In this document: positions 35,818 to 44,816 of the stretch, one piece after another
Layout of the letters: every line of letters starts with the position of its first letter
Numbering within the stretch: the stretch's first letter is position 1
Assembly (NCBI GenBank): GCA_937951135.1
Contig: CALFCI010000071.1
Coordinates: 1 to 57,339 of the forward strand
Direction: 5' to 3'
Source: an uncultured Aquimarina sp.
GTDB taxonomy: Bacteria > Bacteroidota > Bacteroidia > Flavobacteriales > Flavobacteriaceae
Length of the DNA: 57,339 bases
The notes under the pieces: model-generated
Database searches by the model: none
What the model saw: the letters and a program-made list of their open reading frames with translations, nothing else
What the model was told of the DNA's origin: nothing
Translations under genes and position numbers: made by a program

Positions 35818-36261
35818 ATTTTTAACTTTTGATTTGGAATTACAAAAATATTCATAATAATTTACTTCTTATTGTATGTTTTAATAAAAATATCACAAAA
35901 AAAGTGGCATTTAGATCTTAAAACGCTAAAACAAAAGAGCTAAAAAACAAAAATCGATACTTAGTGAATAGATCTATTATTAAATTCAAAAAAATGACAA
36001 CTACCTGAGTACATGACAAAAATTAGCAAGCATCTGAAAAACAGTAATTAAGCAACTTTTTTCAAGTATATAATCGTTTGTAATGTTTTAACCCCCGATG
36101 TGTCGGGACAAGAGACAATCCAGAATCCTCGGGAAAGACTAAAAAAAATAACAATTCTTTTTATCATCAAACTCTATTTTAATTACTGTAAATCAACTAA
36201 TTATGATTTCATATCATATACTTAGAACAACTGCAGAACTATTTTAACCTATTGCTAAGCG
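35818..36261. other. Intergenic region, no gene seen
   Basis: 444 bp between two minus-strand genes. It contains the minus-strand promoter element TATTTTTG (35843-35850) for the MarR gene and a short CCCGA-TGTG-TCGGG hairpin near 36093 followed by a TCGGGACAAG string that may be a remnant of the 97-bp repeat. Confidence 0.5.
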
Positions 36262-38178
36262 TTAACTTAAGGGCTCTAAAGCTTCCTGCACTACTTCCCA
36301 ATCTTTCATTAAGCCATTCAACTTTGTTTTTTTAGCTTGATACGTGTCAAAAAAATTGGGTTGTGCTATCGTTTGATCGTAATCTACTGCCAATTGTTCA
36401 TCTATTGCTTTAATCTCACGTTCTAACTTATTAATATTGGATTCTATAGCACTGAGTTTATTTCGTAATGATTTTAGTTTCTTTTGATCCTCATAGGAAA
36501 GTTTCTCTGCTGCTTTGGGCGCCACTTTCTTAGTGATTACTTTATCTTTTTTTTCAATCTCCCGAAGATCTGCGACTTTACGTTGTTCCAGATAAAAATC
36601 AATATCACCTAGGTATTCTCTAATTTTCCTGTCTTTAAATTCATATACCGTATCTGTCATCCCTTGTAAAAAATCTCTATCATGAGACACTAATATCAAT
36701 GTTCCTTCAAAATTAGCTAATGCACTTTTTAATACATTTTTAGATTTAATATCCAAGTGGTTCGTTGGCTCATCCATCACTAACACATTGAACGGCTGCA
36801 ACAATAGTTTACACAATGCCAATCGATTACGCTCTCCTCCGGAAAGTACGCTTACCTTTTTATCAACTTCATCTCCTCTAAACAAAAATGACCCCAGCAT
36901 GTCTCGAACTCTACTCCGTGTTTTTTCATTAGCGGCATTAATCATGGTATCATGTACTGTAAGTGAGCCATCCAAATACTCGGACTGATTCTGAGCAAAA
37001 TACCCAATCTGTACATTATGTCCTAGTTTCAAATGACCTTCATACGAAACCTCTTCCACAATCATTTTAGCTAAAGTAGACTTCCCTTGACCGTTTTGAC
37101 CTACAAATGCAATTTTAGAACCGCGTTCTACAAGCAGATCCACATCACTAAGAATCTGTTTATCGCCGTAAGCTTTAGCAAGATTTTCTGCTTCAATCAC
37201 AACTTTACCTGGCTGTATACTTATAGGAAAGTTAATATTCATTACCGCATTATCATCTTCATCGACCTCTATGCGCTCAATCTTATCCAATTTTTTAATC
37301 AGGGACTGCGCCATAGATGCTTTACTTGCCTTGGCTCTAAATTTTTCAATTAGTTTTTCAGTCTGCTCAATTTGCTTGGATTGATTTTTTTGCGTTGCCA
37401 ATTGTTGCTCTCGCATCTCTTTACGCAATACCAAGTATTTAGAATATGGCTTATTATAATCATAAATACGCCCTAGTGAGATTTCTATGGTACGATTGGT
37501 CACATTATCTAAAAACATTTTATCATGCGATACAATCACGACTACCCCTACATACCCTTTTAAAAAATTCTCTAACCAGATGATCGATTCGATATCTAAG
37601 TGGTTTGTCGGCTCATCTAATAATAGAATATCATTATTTTGTAATAATAATTTTGCCAATTCGATACGCATACGCCATCCTCCAGAAAACGTACTGGTTA
37701 GGTTATTAAAATCTTCTTTATCAAATCCTAAACCTTGTAGTACTTTTTCAGTCTCTCCTTGATAGTTGTATCCTCCTAAAATTTCATACAACTGCGTATC
37801 ATCACTTAAATCTGTAATGAGCTGATTATAACTTTCACTTTCATAATCTGTACGCTCTGCCAATTGCACATTAATTGCTTCGAGTTTACGTTCTATAGTT
37901 TTAATTTCTTCAAAAGCTTCATAAGCTTCTTCTAATACGGTTCGGCCTTCTACAAAATCAATATCTTGTTTTAAAAAACCGATATTTACTTCCTTATCCA
38001 TCGCCAATTGCCCAGAATCTGGCTCTTGTTCTTTAGATAAAATCTTGAGCATTGTAGACTTTCCTGCACCATTCTTACCAACTAATCCCACACGATCACC
38101 TGGCGTTAATCGAAAACTTATTTCTTCAAAGAGATACTCCCCTGCAAATGAGATAGATAGATTATGTATATTTAACAT
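36262..38178 (-). CDS. ABC-F family ATPase (Uup/EttA-like ribosome-associated protein)
   Basis: About 638 residues from MLNIHNLSISF; an upstream in-frame ATG adds 21 unrelated residues and overlaps the divergent DUF983 gene. Two ATPase domains are complete: GKNGAGKST, FSGGWRMRIELAK and LLLDEPTNHLD, then GQNGQGKST, LSGGERNRLALCK and VMDEPTNHLD. The linker helix of the ABC-F class and a C-terminal coiled coil (about 560-638) are present and membrane segments are absent. Members act on ribosomes in translation or antibiotic protection. This looks like the housekeeping type, but the subtype is not certain. Confidence 0.9.
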   Translation of the reverse strand: MLNIHNLSISFAGEYLFEEISFRLTPGDRVGLVGKNGAGKSTMLKILSKEQEPDSGQLAMDKEVNIGFLKQDIDFVEGRTVLEEAYEAFEEIKTIERKLEAINVQLAERTDYESESYNQLITDLSDDTQLYEILGGYNYQGETEKVLQGLGFDKEDFNNLTSTFSGGWRMRIELAKLLLQNNDILLLDEPTNHLDIESIIWLENFLKGYVGVVVIVSHDKMFLDNVTNRTIEISLGRIYDYNKPYSKYLVLRKEMREQQLATQKNQSKQIEQTEKLIEKFRAKASKASMAQSLIKKLDKIERIEVDEDDNAVMNINFPISIQPGKVVIEAENLAKAYGDKQILSDVDLLVERGSKIAFVGQNGQGKSTLAKMIVEEVSYEGHLKLGHNVQIGYFAQNQSEYLDGSLTVHDTMINAANEKTRSRVRDMLGSFLFRGDEVDKKVSVLSGGERNRLALCKLLLQPFNVLVMDEPTNHLDIKSKNVLKSALANFEGTLILVSHDRDFLQGMTDTVYEFKDRKIREYLGDIDFYLEQRKVADLREIEKKDKVITKKVAPKAAEKLSYEDQKKLKSLRNKLSAIESNINKLEREIKAIDEQLAVDYDQTIAQPNFFDTYQAKKTKLNGLMKDWEVVQEALEPLS

Positions 38179-38208
38179 CAGTTTTTTTATCTTTCGTGCA
38201 AAGATCAT

Positions 38209-38216
38209 TAAATTTG
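38209..38216 (+). promoter_or_regulatory. -7 element for the DUF983 gene
   Basis: TAAATTTG matches TAnnTTTG, 20 bases upstream of the start codon. Confidence 0.5.
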
Positions 38217-38235
38217 TTAGTGTAAACAAATTCCT

Positions 38236-38622
38236 ATGCACTTCTTAAAGGGGACTAAAGTATACAGTATTTTAAAAGGTGCTTGTCCGGTGTGCCATAA
38301 AGAAAGTATGTACATAGAAAAGAACCCGTATAAACTACAATCTACTTTACAAATGCATGAACGCTGTAGCCATTGTAAAACGAAATATAAAATAGAACCT
38401 TCATTCTTTTATGGCGCGATGTATGTGAGTTACCCTGTAGGTATCGCTTTTGCTGCCACTGCTTTTGGCATTGCTAATCTTATCTTTAATATTGGGTTAC
38501 TTTCCACTTTTTTTATCATTACAGCAACCATGATTATTTTCTTACCTGTTATTATGCGAGTATCTAGAAATATTTGGATTAACTTATTTTTACATTTTGA
38601 TAAGCAAAAGACGATCTCATAG
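38236..38622 (+). CDS. DUF983 family membrane protein
   Basis: A 128-residue protein with two Cys pairs at the N-terminus (CPVCHKES and CSHCKTKY), likely a zinc ribbon, followed by FYGAMYVSYPVGIAF and two membrane helices. This is the DUF983 pattern. Function is unknown. It is transcribed divergently from the ABC-F gene. Confidence 0.88.
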   Translation: MHFLKGTKVYSILKGACPVCHKESMYIEKNPYKLQSTLQMHERCSHCKTKYKIEPSFFYGAMYVSYPVGIAFAATAFGIANLIFNIGLLSTFFIITATMIIFLPVIMRVSRNIWINLFLHFDKQKTIS

Positions 38623-38742
38623 TTATACTAGTATTGAGAAATGAGTATCTATACTCAAGACAGGAGAAACAGGACAAGAAAAACTAATAGTTCGATTTAA
38701 AATAATACTTAATCCACTCTTAATCAGCAGAATAAACCTTAT

Positions 38743-38816
38743 CTCCCTTTGGGAGCCGATTGAGGTGAGGGAGGCTTCATACGAAAACCCTCATCCTAAC
38801 CTTCTCCCAAAGCGAG
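38743..38816. repeat. Imperfect inverted repeat in the DUF983/oxidoreductase gap
   Basis: Arms of 29 bases (38743-38771 and 38788-38816) share about 21 positions; the best-paired parts are CTTTGGGAG and TGAGGG. It resembles the CTCCCTTTGGGAG palindromes dispersed in many bacterial genomes. It could fold strongly and limit read-through between the convergent genes. Confidence 0.6.
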
Positions 38817-38876
38817 AAGGAATCAAAAATACAATTAAACACCTGAATAACAGTGTATTATTAATCGAACTAAAGT

Positions 38877-39932
38877 TTAATTCGAAGTTCTTTCGGAATA
38901 AAATCGATTTACATTTATTTCTTGAGTCAAAGGAACCCCTTCTTCAATACAATCATATAATTGTTTGGCTACTGTAGGCGCTATAAGCACTCCTCTACTC
39001 CCTAAACCATTAATTACATGTAAGCTACTATATACTAAATGAGTTCCTACTACAGGCCTTCGATCACGTATTGTAGGGCGTATTCCTGCTACTTGATCAA
39101 TCACAGTATATGGAACATTAAGAAACGTTTTTAATTTTTGCTCTAGCGTAACTCGAGCTGCTACTGTGGGTGTAGCTGTCATATCTTTATGATCATAAGT
39201 AGCACCAACTTTATAGTAATCATTACCCAATGGAATAATAAAGATTGAAGACTTTACTGCAGCTTCTAATTGTAACGCTGCACTTTCTATAATGAGATAC
39301 TCCCCTTTATTACCATACAAAGGAAGTGTATTAAAAAATGGATTTTTAAGCATCCCAAAACCTTCAACAAATACAACATGTCTTGCTTGTACTCCATTAT
39401 ATTCCACGCCATCCTCATGAATGGTAAGGTTAGCATACTCAAATGATTCCTTTTGTACGCACTTTTTATGTTCTAAATAGGTCAAATACAGCTCTAGTAC
39501 TTGTTTTACATCAATCCTACCTGTATCTTTTACTCTACCAAAATGATAAGGTATGTCTAGTCCTTTATTGGTATTCGGAATTAAATCTGGTGATAAAAAT
39601 TGAGACAAAAAGGGTTTATCTAAAGCTTCAAACCAAAGGTTTTGTTCCTCAATAGCATTAAAACGCCTTAATACCGGTAAAGGATATCGTAGTTTGTGCT
39701 CTAATTTACGCTCTATACCTTCGTAGAAAGACTTTGCCACATCCATTTGTTGATGTGCCTCCCATGCCATCGTAAAGCGCTTTAAGATGACTGGATTGTA
39801 TAAGCCTCCTGCAACACGAGAAGACTGCTGAGAACGGTCTTCATATACTACAAATGACTTCTTATGTTGTTCTAACTGTTCAATAAATGACAGTCCCGCT
39901 AATCCAAAACCTACTACAATATAATCTACCAT
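38877..39932 (-). CDS. FAD-dependent oxidoreductase (DAO family)
   Basis: A 351-residue protein with the dinucleotide motif VVGFGLAGLSFIEQL (residues 6-20), SSRVAGGLYNPV (FAD contact), and a DAO-type C-terminus VAGIRPTIRDRRPVVGTH then NGLGSRGVLIAP. Members oxidise amino acids or amines. It lies downstream of gldN on the same strand, beyond a terminator, so it is probably not part of the gliding operon transcript. The substrate is unknown. Confidence 0.88.
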   Translation of the reverse strand: MVDYIVVGFGLAGLSFIEQLEQHKKSFVVYEDRSQQSSRVAGGLYNPVILKRFTMAWEAHQQMDVAKSFYEGIERKLEHKLRYPLPVLRRFNAIEEQNLWFEALDKPFLSQFLSPDLIPNTNKGLDIPYHFGRVKDTGRIDVKQVLELYLTYLEHKKCVQKESFEYANLTIHEDGVEYNGVQARHVVFVEGFGMLKNPFFNTLPLYGNKGEYLIIESAALQLEAAVKSSIFIIPLGNDYYKVGATYDHKDMTATPTVAARVTLEQKLKTFLNVPYTVIDQVAGIRPTIRDRRPVVGTHLVYSSLHVINGLGSRGVLIAPTVAKQLYDCIEEGVPLTQEINVNRFYSERTSN

Positions 39933-39974
39933 ACCAATAAAAAAGAATCAAGATTCAATTTGCAATAATTATGA

Positions 39975-40069
39975 AGTCAACCCCTAGAAGCAAGTCCACT
40001 AGGCTTCTAACGAAAAAAGCTTTCTAATTTCGAGGCAAGCATCGGAGAATGAAACCCCCAATTTGGACT
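39975..40069 (-). repeat. Diverged copy of the 97-bp dispersed repeat
   Basis: It begins like copies C and D (GTCAAC, then a GAAGCAAG..CAC segment) and ends with TTTCGAGGCAAGCATCGGAGAATGAAA. Arm pairing is partly lost. It lies directly downstream of the gldN terminator. Confidence 0.55.
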
Positions 40070-40078
40070 AAAACCATA

Positions 40079-40108
40079 AAAAACGCCCAACAAGTTGGGC
40101 GTTTTTCA
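40079..40108 (-). terminator. Terminator of the gldKLMN operon
   Basis: A perfect 13-bp stem (AAAAACGCCCAAC / GTTGGGCGTTTTT) with a 2-base loop and flanking A/T runs, 24 bases after the gldN stop codon. Confidence 0.92.
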
Positions 40109-40131
40109 ATAGGGTTAAATGAAAACAGAAG

Positions 40132-41022
40132 TTAGTAACTCCACATATCCATTTCAAAATTTCTAATACTTTCTTTCACACGCTCACTTTCAAGAAGCTG
40201 CATTAAGGAGTTGTCTACTACATAGTCCTTAATAGCTCTATCTCCTTGGATATTATCTTCTTTATAAATAATAGAGTTAAAACGCCTTGCATTTAAGATA
40301 TGATCATACGTAAAAGGCATGGAAGTATTTTTCCTATTAAATGCTTTTGCATTATGTAATGCTTCTCTTACATCTGGATACCATATCCAAAATAAAGGTA
40401 CCATATCCGGCTCATCATCATCAATAAAGTTCACATCTGGTGCTACTGGCGCTATACCTAGAAGTCTATATTTCAATTCTCCTTGGCGTTTATCAAAATA
40501 CCAGTATCCTCTAATGCGATATTCAGAAATATCTGCTGATGTGATATCTCTTTTATTGATATACTGAGGATCAACTCCTTCTCCTGCGTTATATTGCTCA
40601 TATCCAAGATCCGTAGTGTCAATTTTAGTTAACGTAGGCTCCAAATCTTTTAATGTTCGTGTTTCAGTGAAATATGAATCTGAGTATAAATTTTTGATTT
40701 TACCACTGGTAATATTGCTAAGCAATACGTCATATACAGAACGTCTGTTTGAACCAATATTATTAGTATCAATTGGATAGTATAATGGAAAATTAACACG
40801 CTCATCAAGATCAATGATCTCCCAAGTAGTTTTTGCCCATAATACATCACGCTCATCTACATAACCGTAATCTAGAGGATTGTCATGATCGTTTTTAATC
40901 TGCTCCTCTGTTTTCTTACCAATCTGTGCTGGCTCTCCAGCATTTAAAATATTAGCCTGACCATACGAAAACATCGCTATGCAAAGACTAAAAACGGTTA
41001 CCAAAAAATTTCTCAAATTCAT
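40132..41022 (-). CDS. gldN: Type IX secretion/gliding motility protein GldN (PorN)
   Basis: A 296-residue exported protein (signal peptide 1-21, ending SYG-Q). Its mature part, with DERDVLWAKTTWEIIDLDERVNFPLYYP, is characteristic of GldN, which forms periplasmic rings with the lipoprotein GldK under the outer membrane. Last of gldK-gldL-gldM-gldN; 14 bases after gldM. Confidence 0.95.
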   Translation of the reverse strand: MNLRNFLVTVFSLCIAMFSYGQANILNAGEPAQIGKKTEEQIKNDHDNPLDYGYVDERDVLWAKTTWEIIDLDERVNFPLYYPIDTNNIGSNRRSVYDVLLSNITSGKIKNLYSDSYFTETRTLKDLEPTLTKIDTTDLGYEQYNAGEGVDPQYINKRDITSADISEYRIRGYWYFDKRQGELKYRLLGIAPVAPDVNFIDDDEPDMVPLFWIWYPDVREALHNAKAFNRKNTSMPFTYDHILNARRFNSIIYKEDNIQGDRAIKDYVVDNSLMQLLESERVKESIRNFEMDMWSY

Positions 41023-41036
41023 AATCCTTACTTATT

Positions 41037-42581
41037 TTAGTTTGTCAATTCTACTATAACTGGAGATATTTTTTTCAATCTATATCCCGCATTTGTAGCA
41101 AGTCTTGCTTTAATATCAATAATCTGTACTGAAGAACCACGCTTAGCTTTCTGTAATACTGATTTTGCTTGGCTATTCAATCTGCTTCCAGAAACACTAA
41201 CTGTTGGCTGTCCTTCAACCTTAAACTTAAAGTTTGTCACTTTTAATTTAATATCAAAATCAAAATCAGGAAGTATGGCTCCAATTGAAGCTATTTTCAA
41301 TCCATTCTTTGGCATTTTGATTGATCCATCCTCACCACGTACTGTTCCTACTGGCCTTGGAATATCTTTTACTCTAAACTTCTTGTTATCACTTACCGTC
41401 GCACCATTAGCTAATTTACCACTAACTTTAATCGTTACTTCACGACCTTTAACTGTAGTTACATCCATCATGTATTTACCAGCTCCACCCGCTCTACTTA
41501 ATCCTGGTGCACTAGCATTTACTGCAGGCACTCCTGGAATAGAAATCGTCATAGGGTTTTTAACACCTCTATATACCACATTCATTTTATCCGCAGATAT
41601 TACTGCCGAATTTGGTCTTGGAATAACTGCATACGAACTTTCGATAGGGATTGTAATAATCGAATCTCCTTCTTTAAACTGGAATTCTCCTTTAATATCA
41701 CGTTGTCCTACGTTACCTGCTGGAAAATCTAAAACAGTTTGTCCTTCTTGCATTGACTCTGGAGCCAACTCTTTTCCATTTACGATTACTTTGTGTGCTT
41801 TTAACGTTTTATCTTTCTTACCTAGAACGATTTTTCCTTTAAATTTCTCTCCAGAAAAGAAAGCGGTTTTGTCTGCAACAACAATAGCTTCAAAATTTGA
41901 TAATGAAACTTCAGTTTCTAACTGACCTGATAACATTTTAGACAACACTTTACTTTCTGTATTCTTAATATCAGATTGTAATTGTGTAAGTTTAGTTAAA
42001 GATGCTACTAAAGGATATCCTTCAAAATTATACTTCAACCAATCGATTTTTACGCCATCTCTATTTGCTACTGGTTGTGTTGAAAACATCGTACGCACGT
42101 CTGTAGCAATACCTTTATATTTTTCATCCAATAAACCTGCAACACCTTCTCTGTAGGCTCCAATTTTTTTAACGAACTCTTCTCCTTGAGGTGTAATCTT
42201 ACCTCCTTTAAAGAAAATCTCATCCAATAAATCAGGCTTATCCATCGTTACATAATCTGTAGGATCTGATAAATCTTTGGTAAGCGCACCTTTTATACCT
42301 TCTAAATACGAATACAATTCAGCTGAGATTTTACCTGTCTGATCTGCTTTCTCTTTTAAAGGTTTGTACTTTTCTGTTTGTTCTTCTACTTTAGCCTCTA
42401 ATCCAGCCATAAACGCACTATTACGTTCTGTAGATGCTTGATTTGATACGACTAATTTTTCGTTCATCAAACCAAATGCTGCTAGTACTTCTTTTGACAT
42501 ATTTAATGCCAACATTGCAATGAAAACGAGATACATCAAGTTTATCATTTTCTGCCTTGCGGATAATTTTCCTCCTGCCAT
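41037..42581 (-). CDS. gldM: Type IX secretion/gliding motor protein GldM (PorM)
   Basis: A 514-residue protein with one N-terminal membrane helix (about residues 12-30, INLMYLVFIAMLALNM) preceded by basic residues, then a long periplasmic part of helical and Ig-like domains. GldM dimers sit inside the GldL ring and are thought to rotate, driven by proton flow, carrying energy to the GldKN ring. Gene position and the N-terminus MAGGKLSARQKMINLMYLVF are diagnostic. Confidence 0.96.
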   Translation of the reverse strand: MAGGKLSARQKMINLMYLVFIAMLALNMSKEVLAAFGLMNEKLVVSNQASTERNSAFMAGLEAKVEEQTEKYKPLKEKADQTGKISAELYSYLEGIKGALTKDLSDPTDYVTMDKPDLLDEIFFKGGKITPQGEEFVKKIGAYREGVAGLLDEKYKGIATDVRTMFSTQPVANRDGVKIDWLKYNFEGYPLVASLTKLTQLQSDIKNTESKVLSKMLSGQLETEVSLSNFEAIVVADKTAFFSGEKFKGKIVLGKKDKTLKAHKVIVNGKELAPESMQEGQTVLDFPAGNVGQRDIKGEFQFKEGDSIITIPIESSYAVIPRPNSAVISADKMNVVYRGVKNPMTISIPGVPAVNASAPGLSRAGGAGKYMMDVTTVKGREVTIKVSGKLANGATVSDNKKFRVKDIPRPVGTVRGEDGSIKMPKNGLKIASIGAILPDFDFDIKLKVTNFKFKVEGQPTVSVSGSRLNSQAKSVLQKAKRGSSVQIIDIKARLATNAGYRLKKISPVIVELTN

Positions 42582-42634
42582 GTGTTATATATTTTTTGGT
42601 AGTTATACGTTATTTTTAATTTAATTAGTACAAA

Positions 42635-43270
42635 TTACTTTGTACTCATAGCACTTAACATACCACCATATACTCCATTTAAAGAAGAAAGATTACTCGC
42701 TAAACTTTCCATTTGCTCTTTCAATTTCGTTGCATTTTCCGCAATTGCCTCGTTTGCAGCCGCTTGCTTAGAAGAAGATTCTAATTGTACTTTATATAAG
42801 CTATTTAAAGATTCCATTTGAGCAGCAGCCAACGTCATTTCCTCACCGTATTTCTTCTGTCCTTGCATTGCATCAACAGTAGGAGAAATATTTTTTGCAG
42901 CGCCTTCAAAATTACGGATACTCTCTCCTAGACTAGTCATTAAACTAGAATCTACTCTAGCTTCTTTTAACATATCATCTAATTTTTTAGACAATAACCC
43001 TTCTGGAGTTTCTTTCTCTTTTTTGTCTTTTTTACCATTACTTGCACCACCACCTAATTCTGGATATACTAAAGACCAATCTAAATCGTCATCTACAGGT
43101 TCAAATGCTGAAATTGTAAATACTAGTGCTTCTGTAATTAGTCCTGCAATTAACATTGCGTTACCTCCAGGCCAGTGCATAATTTTAAATAATGCTCCTA
43201 GGATTACAACGGCCGCACCTAGACCGTATACCATATTCATTAATTTTTTGCTTGCTTTAGAATTTGCCAT
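42635..43270 (-). CDS. gldL: Type IX secretion/gliding motor protein GldL (PorL)
   Basis: A 211-residue inner-membrane protein with two helices (about 12-30 and 36-56). The second carries a buried Glu47 (AGLITEALVF), matching the acidic residue implicated in proton translocation by the GldL-GldM motor. A charged cytoplasmic domain follows. 53 bases upstream of gldM. Confidence 0.96.
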   Translation of the reverse strand: MANSKASKKLMNMVYGLGAAVVILGALFKIMHWPGGNAMLIAGLITEALVFTISAFEPVDDDLDWSLVYPELGGGASNGKKDKKEKETPEGLLSKKLDDMLKEARVDSSLMTSLGESIRNFEGAAKNISPTVDAMQGQKKYGEEMTLAAAQMESLNSLYKVQLESSSKQAAANEAIAENATKLKEQMESLASNLSSLNGVYGGMLSAMSTK

Positions 43271-43334
43271 AATTAAAGTTTTAATTTTTTTTAATAATAA
43301 AAAAGGTTAGTTAATAGATAGATTATTTGGGGAC

Positions 43335-44705
43335 TTACTTATTTCGAGTATTATTTTTTCCAGTAACGTCAGTACCCATATAGTCCTGAACGGTTCTGAA
43401 TCCAATATAGCTACGAGCTGAATCGGCGTATTCGTAATCTCTGGTGCTTACCTGTAGGAAATAAGCAACATCTTTCCAAGATCCTCCACGCACGACTTTA
43501 CGTTTATTCTGATCATCACTAACATTTGGGTTCATTGATGATACATATTCATAAGAGGACGCATCGTAAGAAGATTGTACCCACTCTGATACGTTACCTG
43601 CCATGTTATATAAATTGTAATCGTTTGGTTCAAAAGTTTTAGCTTCTACTGTATATAAGAAGTTATCTGCGGCGTAGTTCCCTCTCAATGGTTTAAAGTT
43701 TGCTAAGAAACACCCTCTATCATTCATTGCATAAGGCCCACCCCATGGATATGTTGTAGATTCTAAACCTCCTCTAGCGGCATACTCCCATTCTGCCTCT
43801 GTAGGCAATCTAAAGTAATTTACTAGCTCTTTGCTTTTTTGTTTTTGAAACGTATTCTTCTCTATAGTTCTCCAAGTACAGAATGCCTTTGCTTGCTCCC
43901 AAGATACTCCAACCACTGGATAATCATCGTAAGCACTATGCCAGAAATAATCATTATGCATTGGTTCATTATAAGAATAACTAAAATCCTTGATCCATAC
44001 CGTAGTATCTGGATACACTTCAATCACTTCTTCTTTTACGAAATCTTTTCTTCTTCCTGCTTTAGATCTTGCTGCAGATTGAATATCCATCCAAGTAAAT
44101 CTAAACTGAAACTTACTAACATCTAAAGTACGTCTTCCGTTATAGGATTCCTCTAATGGGATATACATAGTATCCATCACCTCAGCATAATATTCATCTG
44201 GATAATCTTCAACATCCCAGATAATATCTTCATTTTTATTTAATTTTCTTCCTTCATATCCAGTCTCTCCAGTTCCGCTATAATTATCATAGACATACTT
44301 TTCATAGACTGACATATCTTCGGTATCCGCATCTAAAAACGCATATTCTCCAATACCATCATCTCCTGGTGTTTTCCCAAGCTCATCTGCAATAATTGCT
44401 AAACGCATTCTGATTACAGAATCCCGTACCCATCGCACAAACTGACGGTATTCACTATTTGTGACTTCAGTTTCATCCATATAAAAAGAACGTACTGTTA
44501 CGGTCTTTGTTGGGGCATTGGCTAGTGCTGCTTTATCATCATCAGCTTTACCCATAATGAACGACCCTCCGGGGATCAGCGTCATTCCATACGGTTTTAC
44601 CGGATGCCATTTTTTTCCCTTTACACCAGTAAGTTCTCCACGGTTTCCCCCACCGCAACTTACTAATATTGCTGCAAGAGCAAAGAGTGATACAATTTTC
44701 CTCAT
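43335..44705 (-). CDS. gldK: Gliding/type IX secretion lipoprotein GldK (PorK)
   Basis: A 456-residue outer-membrane lipoprotein: signal peptide with lipobox ILVSC (Cys17) followed by GGGNRGE. The rest is a formylglycine-generating-enzyme/SUMF1-like fold (IPGGSFIMGKAD, VVGVSWEQAKAFCTW, LPTEAEWEYAARGG, NVSEW, VVRGGSW), used structurally in GldK. It forms the periplasmic ring with GldN. First gene of the block. Confidence 0.96.
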   Translation of the reverse strand: MRKIVSLFALAAILVSCGGGNRGELTGVKGKKWHPVKPYGMTLIPGGSFIMGKADDDKAALANAPTKTVTVRSFYMDETEVTNSEYRQFVRWVRDSVIRMRLAIIADELGKTPGDDGIGEYAFLDADTEDMSVYEKYVYDNYSGTGETGYEGRKLNKNEDIIWDVEDYPDEYYAEVMDTMYIPLEESYNGRRTLDVSKFQFRFTWMDIQSAARSKAGRRKDFVKEEVIEVYPDTTVWIKDFSYSYNEPMHNDYFWHSAYDDYPVVGVSWEQAKAFCTWRTIEKNTFQKQKSKELVNYFRLPTEAEWEYAARGGLESTTYPWGGPYAMNDRGCFLANFKPLRGNYAADNFLYTVEAKTFEPNDYNLYNMAGNVSEWVQSSYDASSYEYVSSMNPNVSDDQNKRKVVRGGSWKDVAYFLQVSTRDYEYADSARSYIGFRTVQDYMGTDVTGKNNTRNK

Positions 44706-44758
44706 AACTTTTTTCGGTTAAGATCTTCAATATTTAAGGTAGTAAACCTATTTATTTA

Positions 44759-44787
44759 TTTCCAGAAAAACAATTTTTTTCTGGAAA
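44759..44787. terminator. Perfect hairpin between the arginase-like gene and gldK
   Basis: TTTCCAGAAAAA and TTTTTCTGGAAA form a 12-bp stem with loop CAATT. On the minus strand there is no long T run after it, so it may be an attenuator, a processing site or a weak terminator separating topA and the arginase-like gene from gldKLMN. Confidence 0.55.
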
Positions 44788-44816
44788 AACATTAAACCTC
44801 TGTAATTATACATTTG

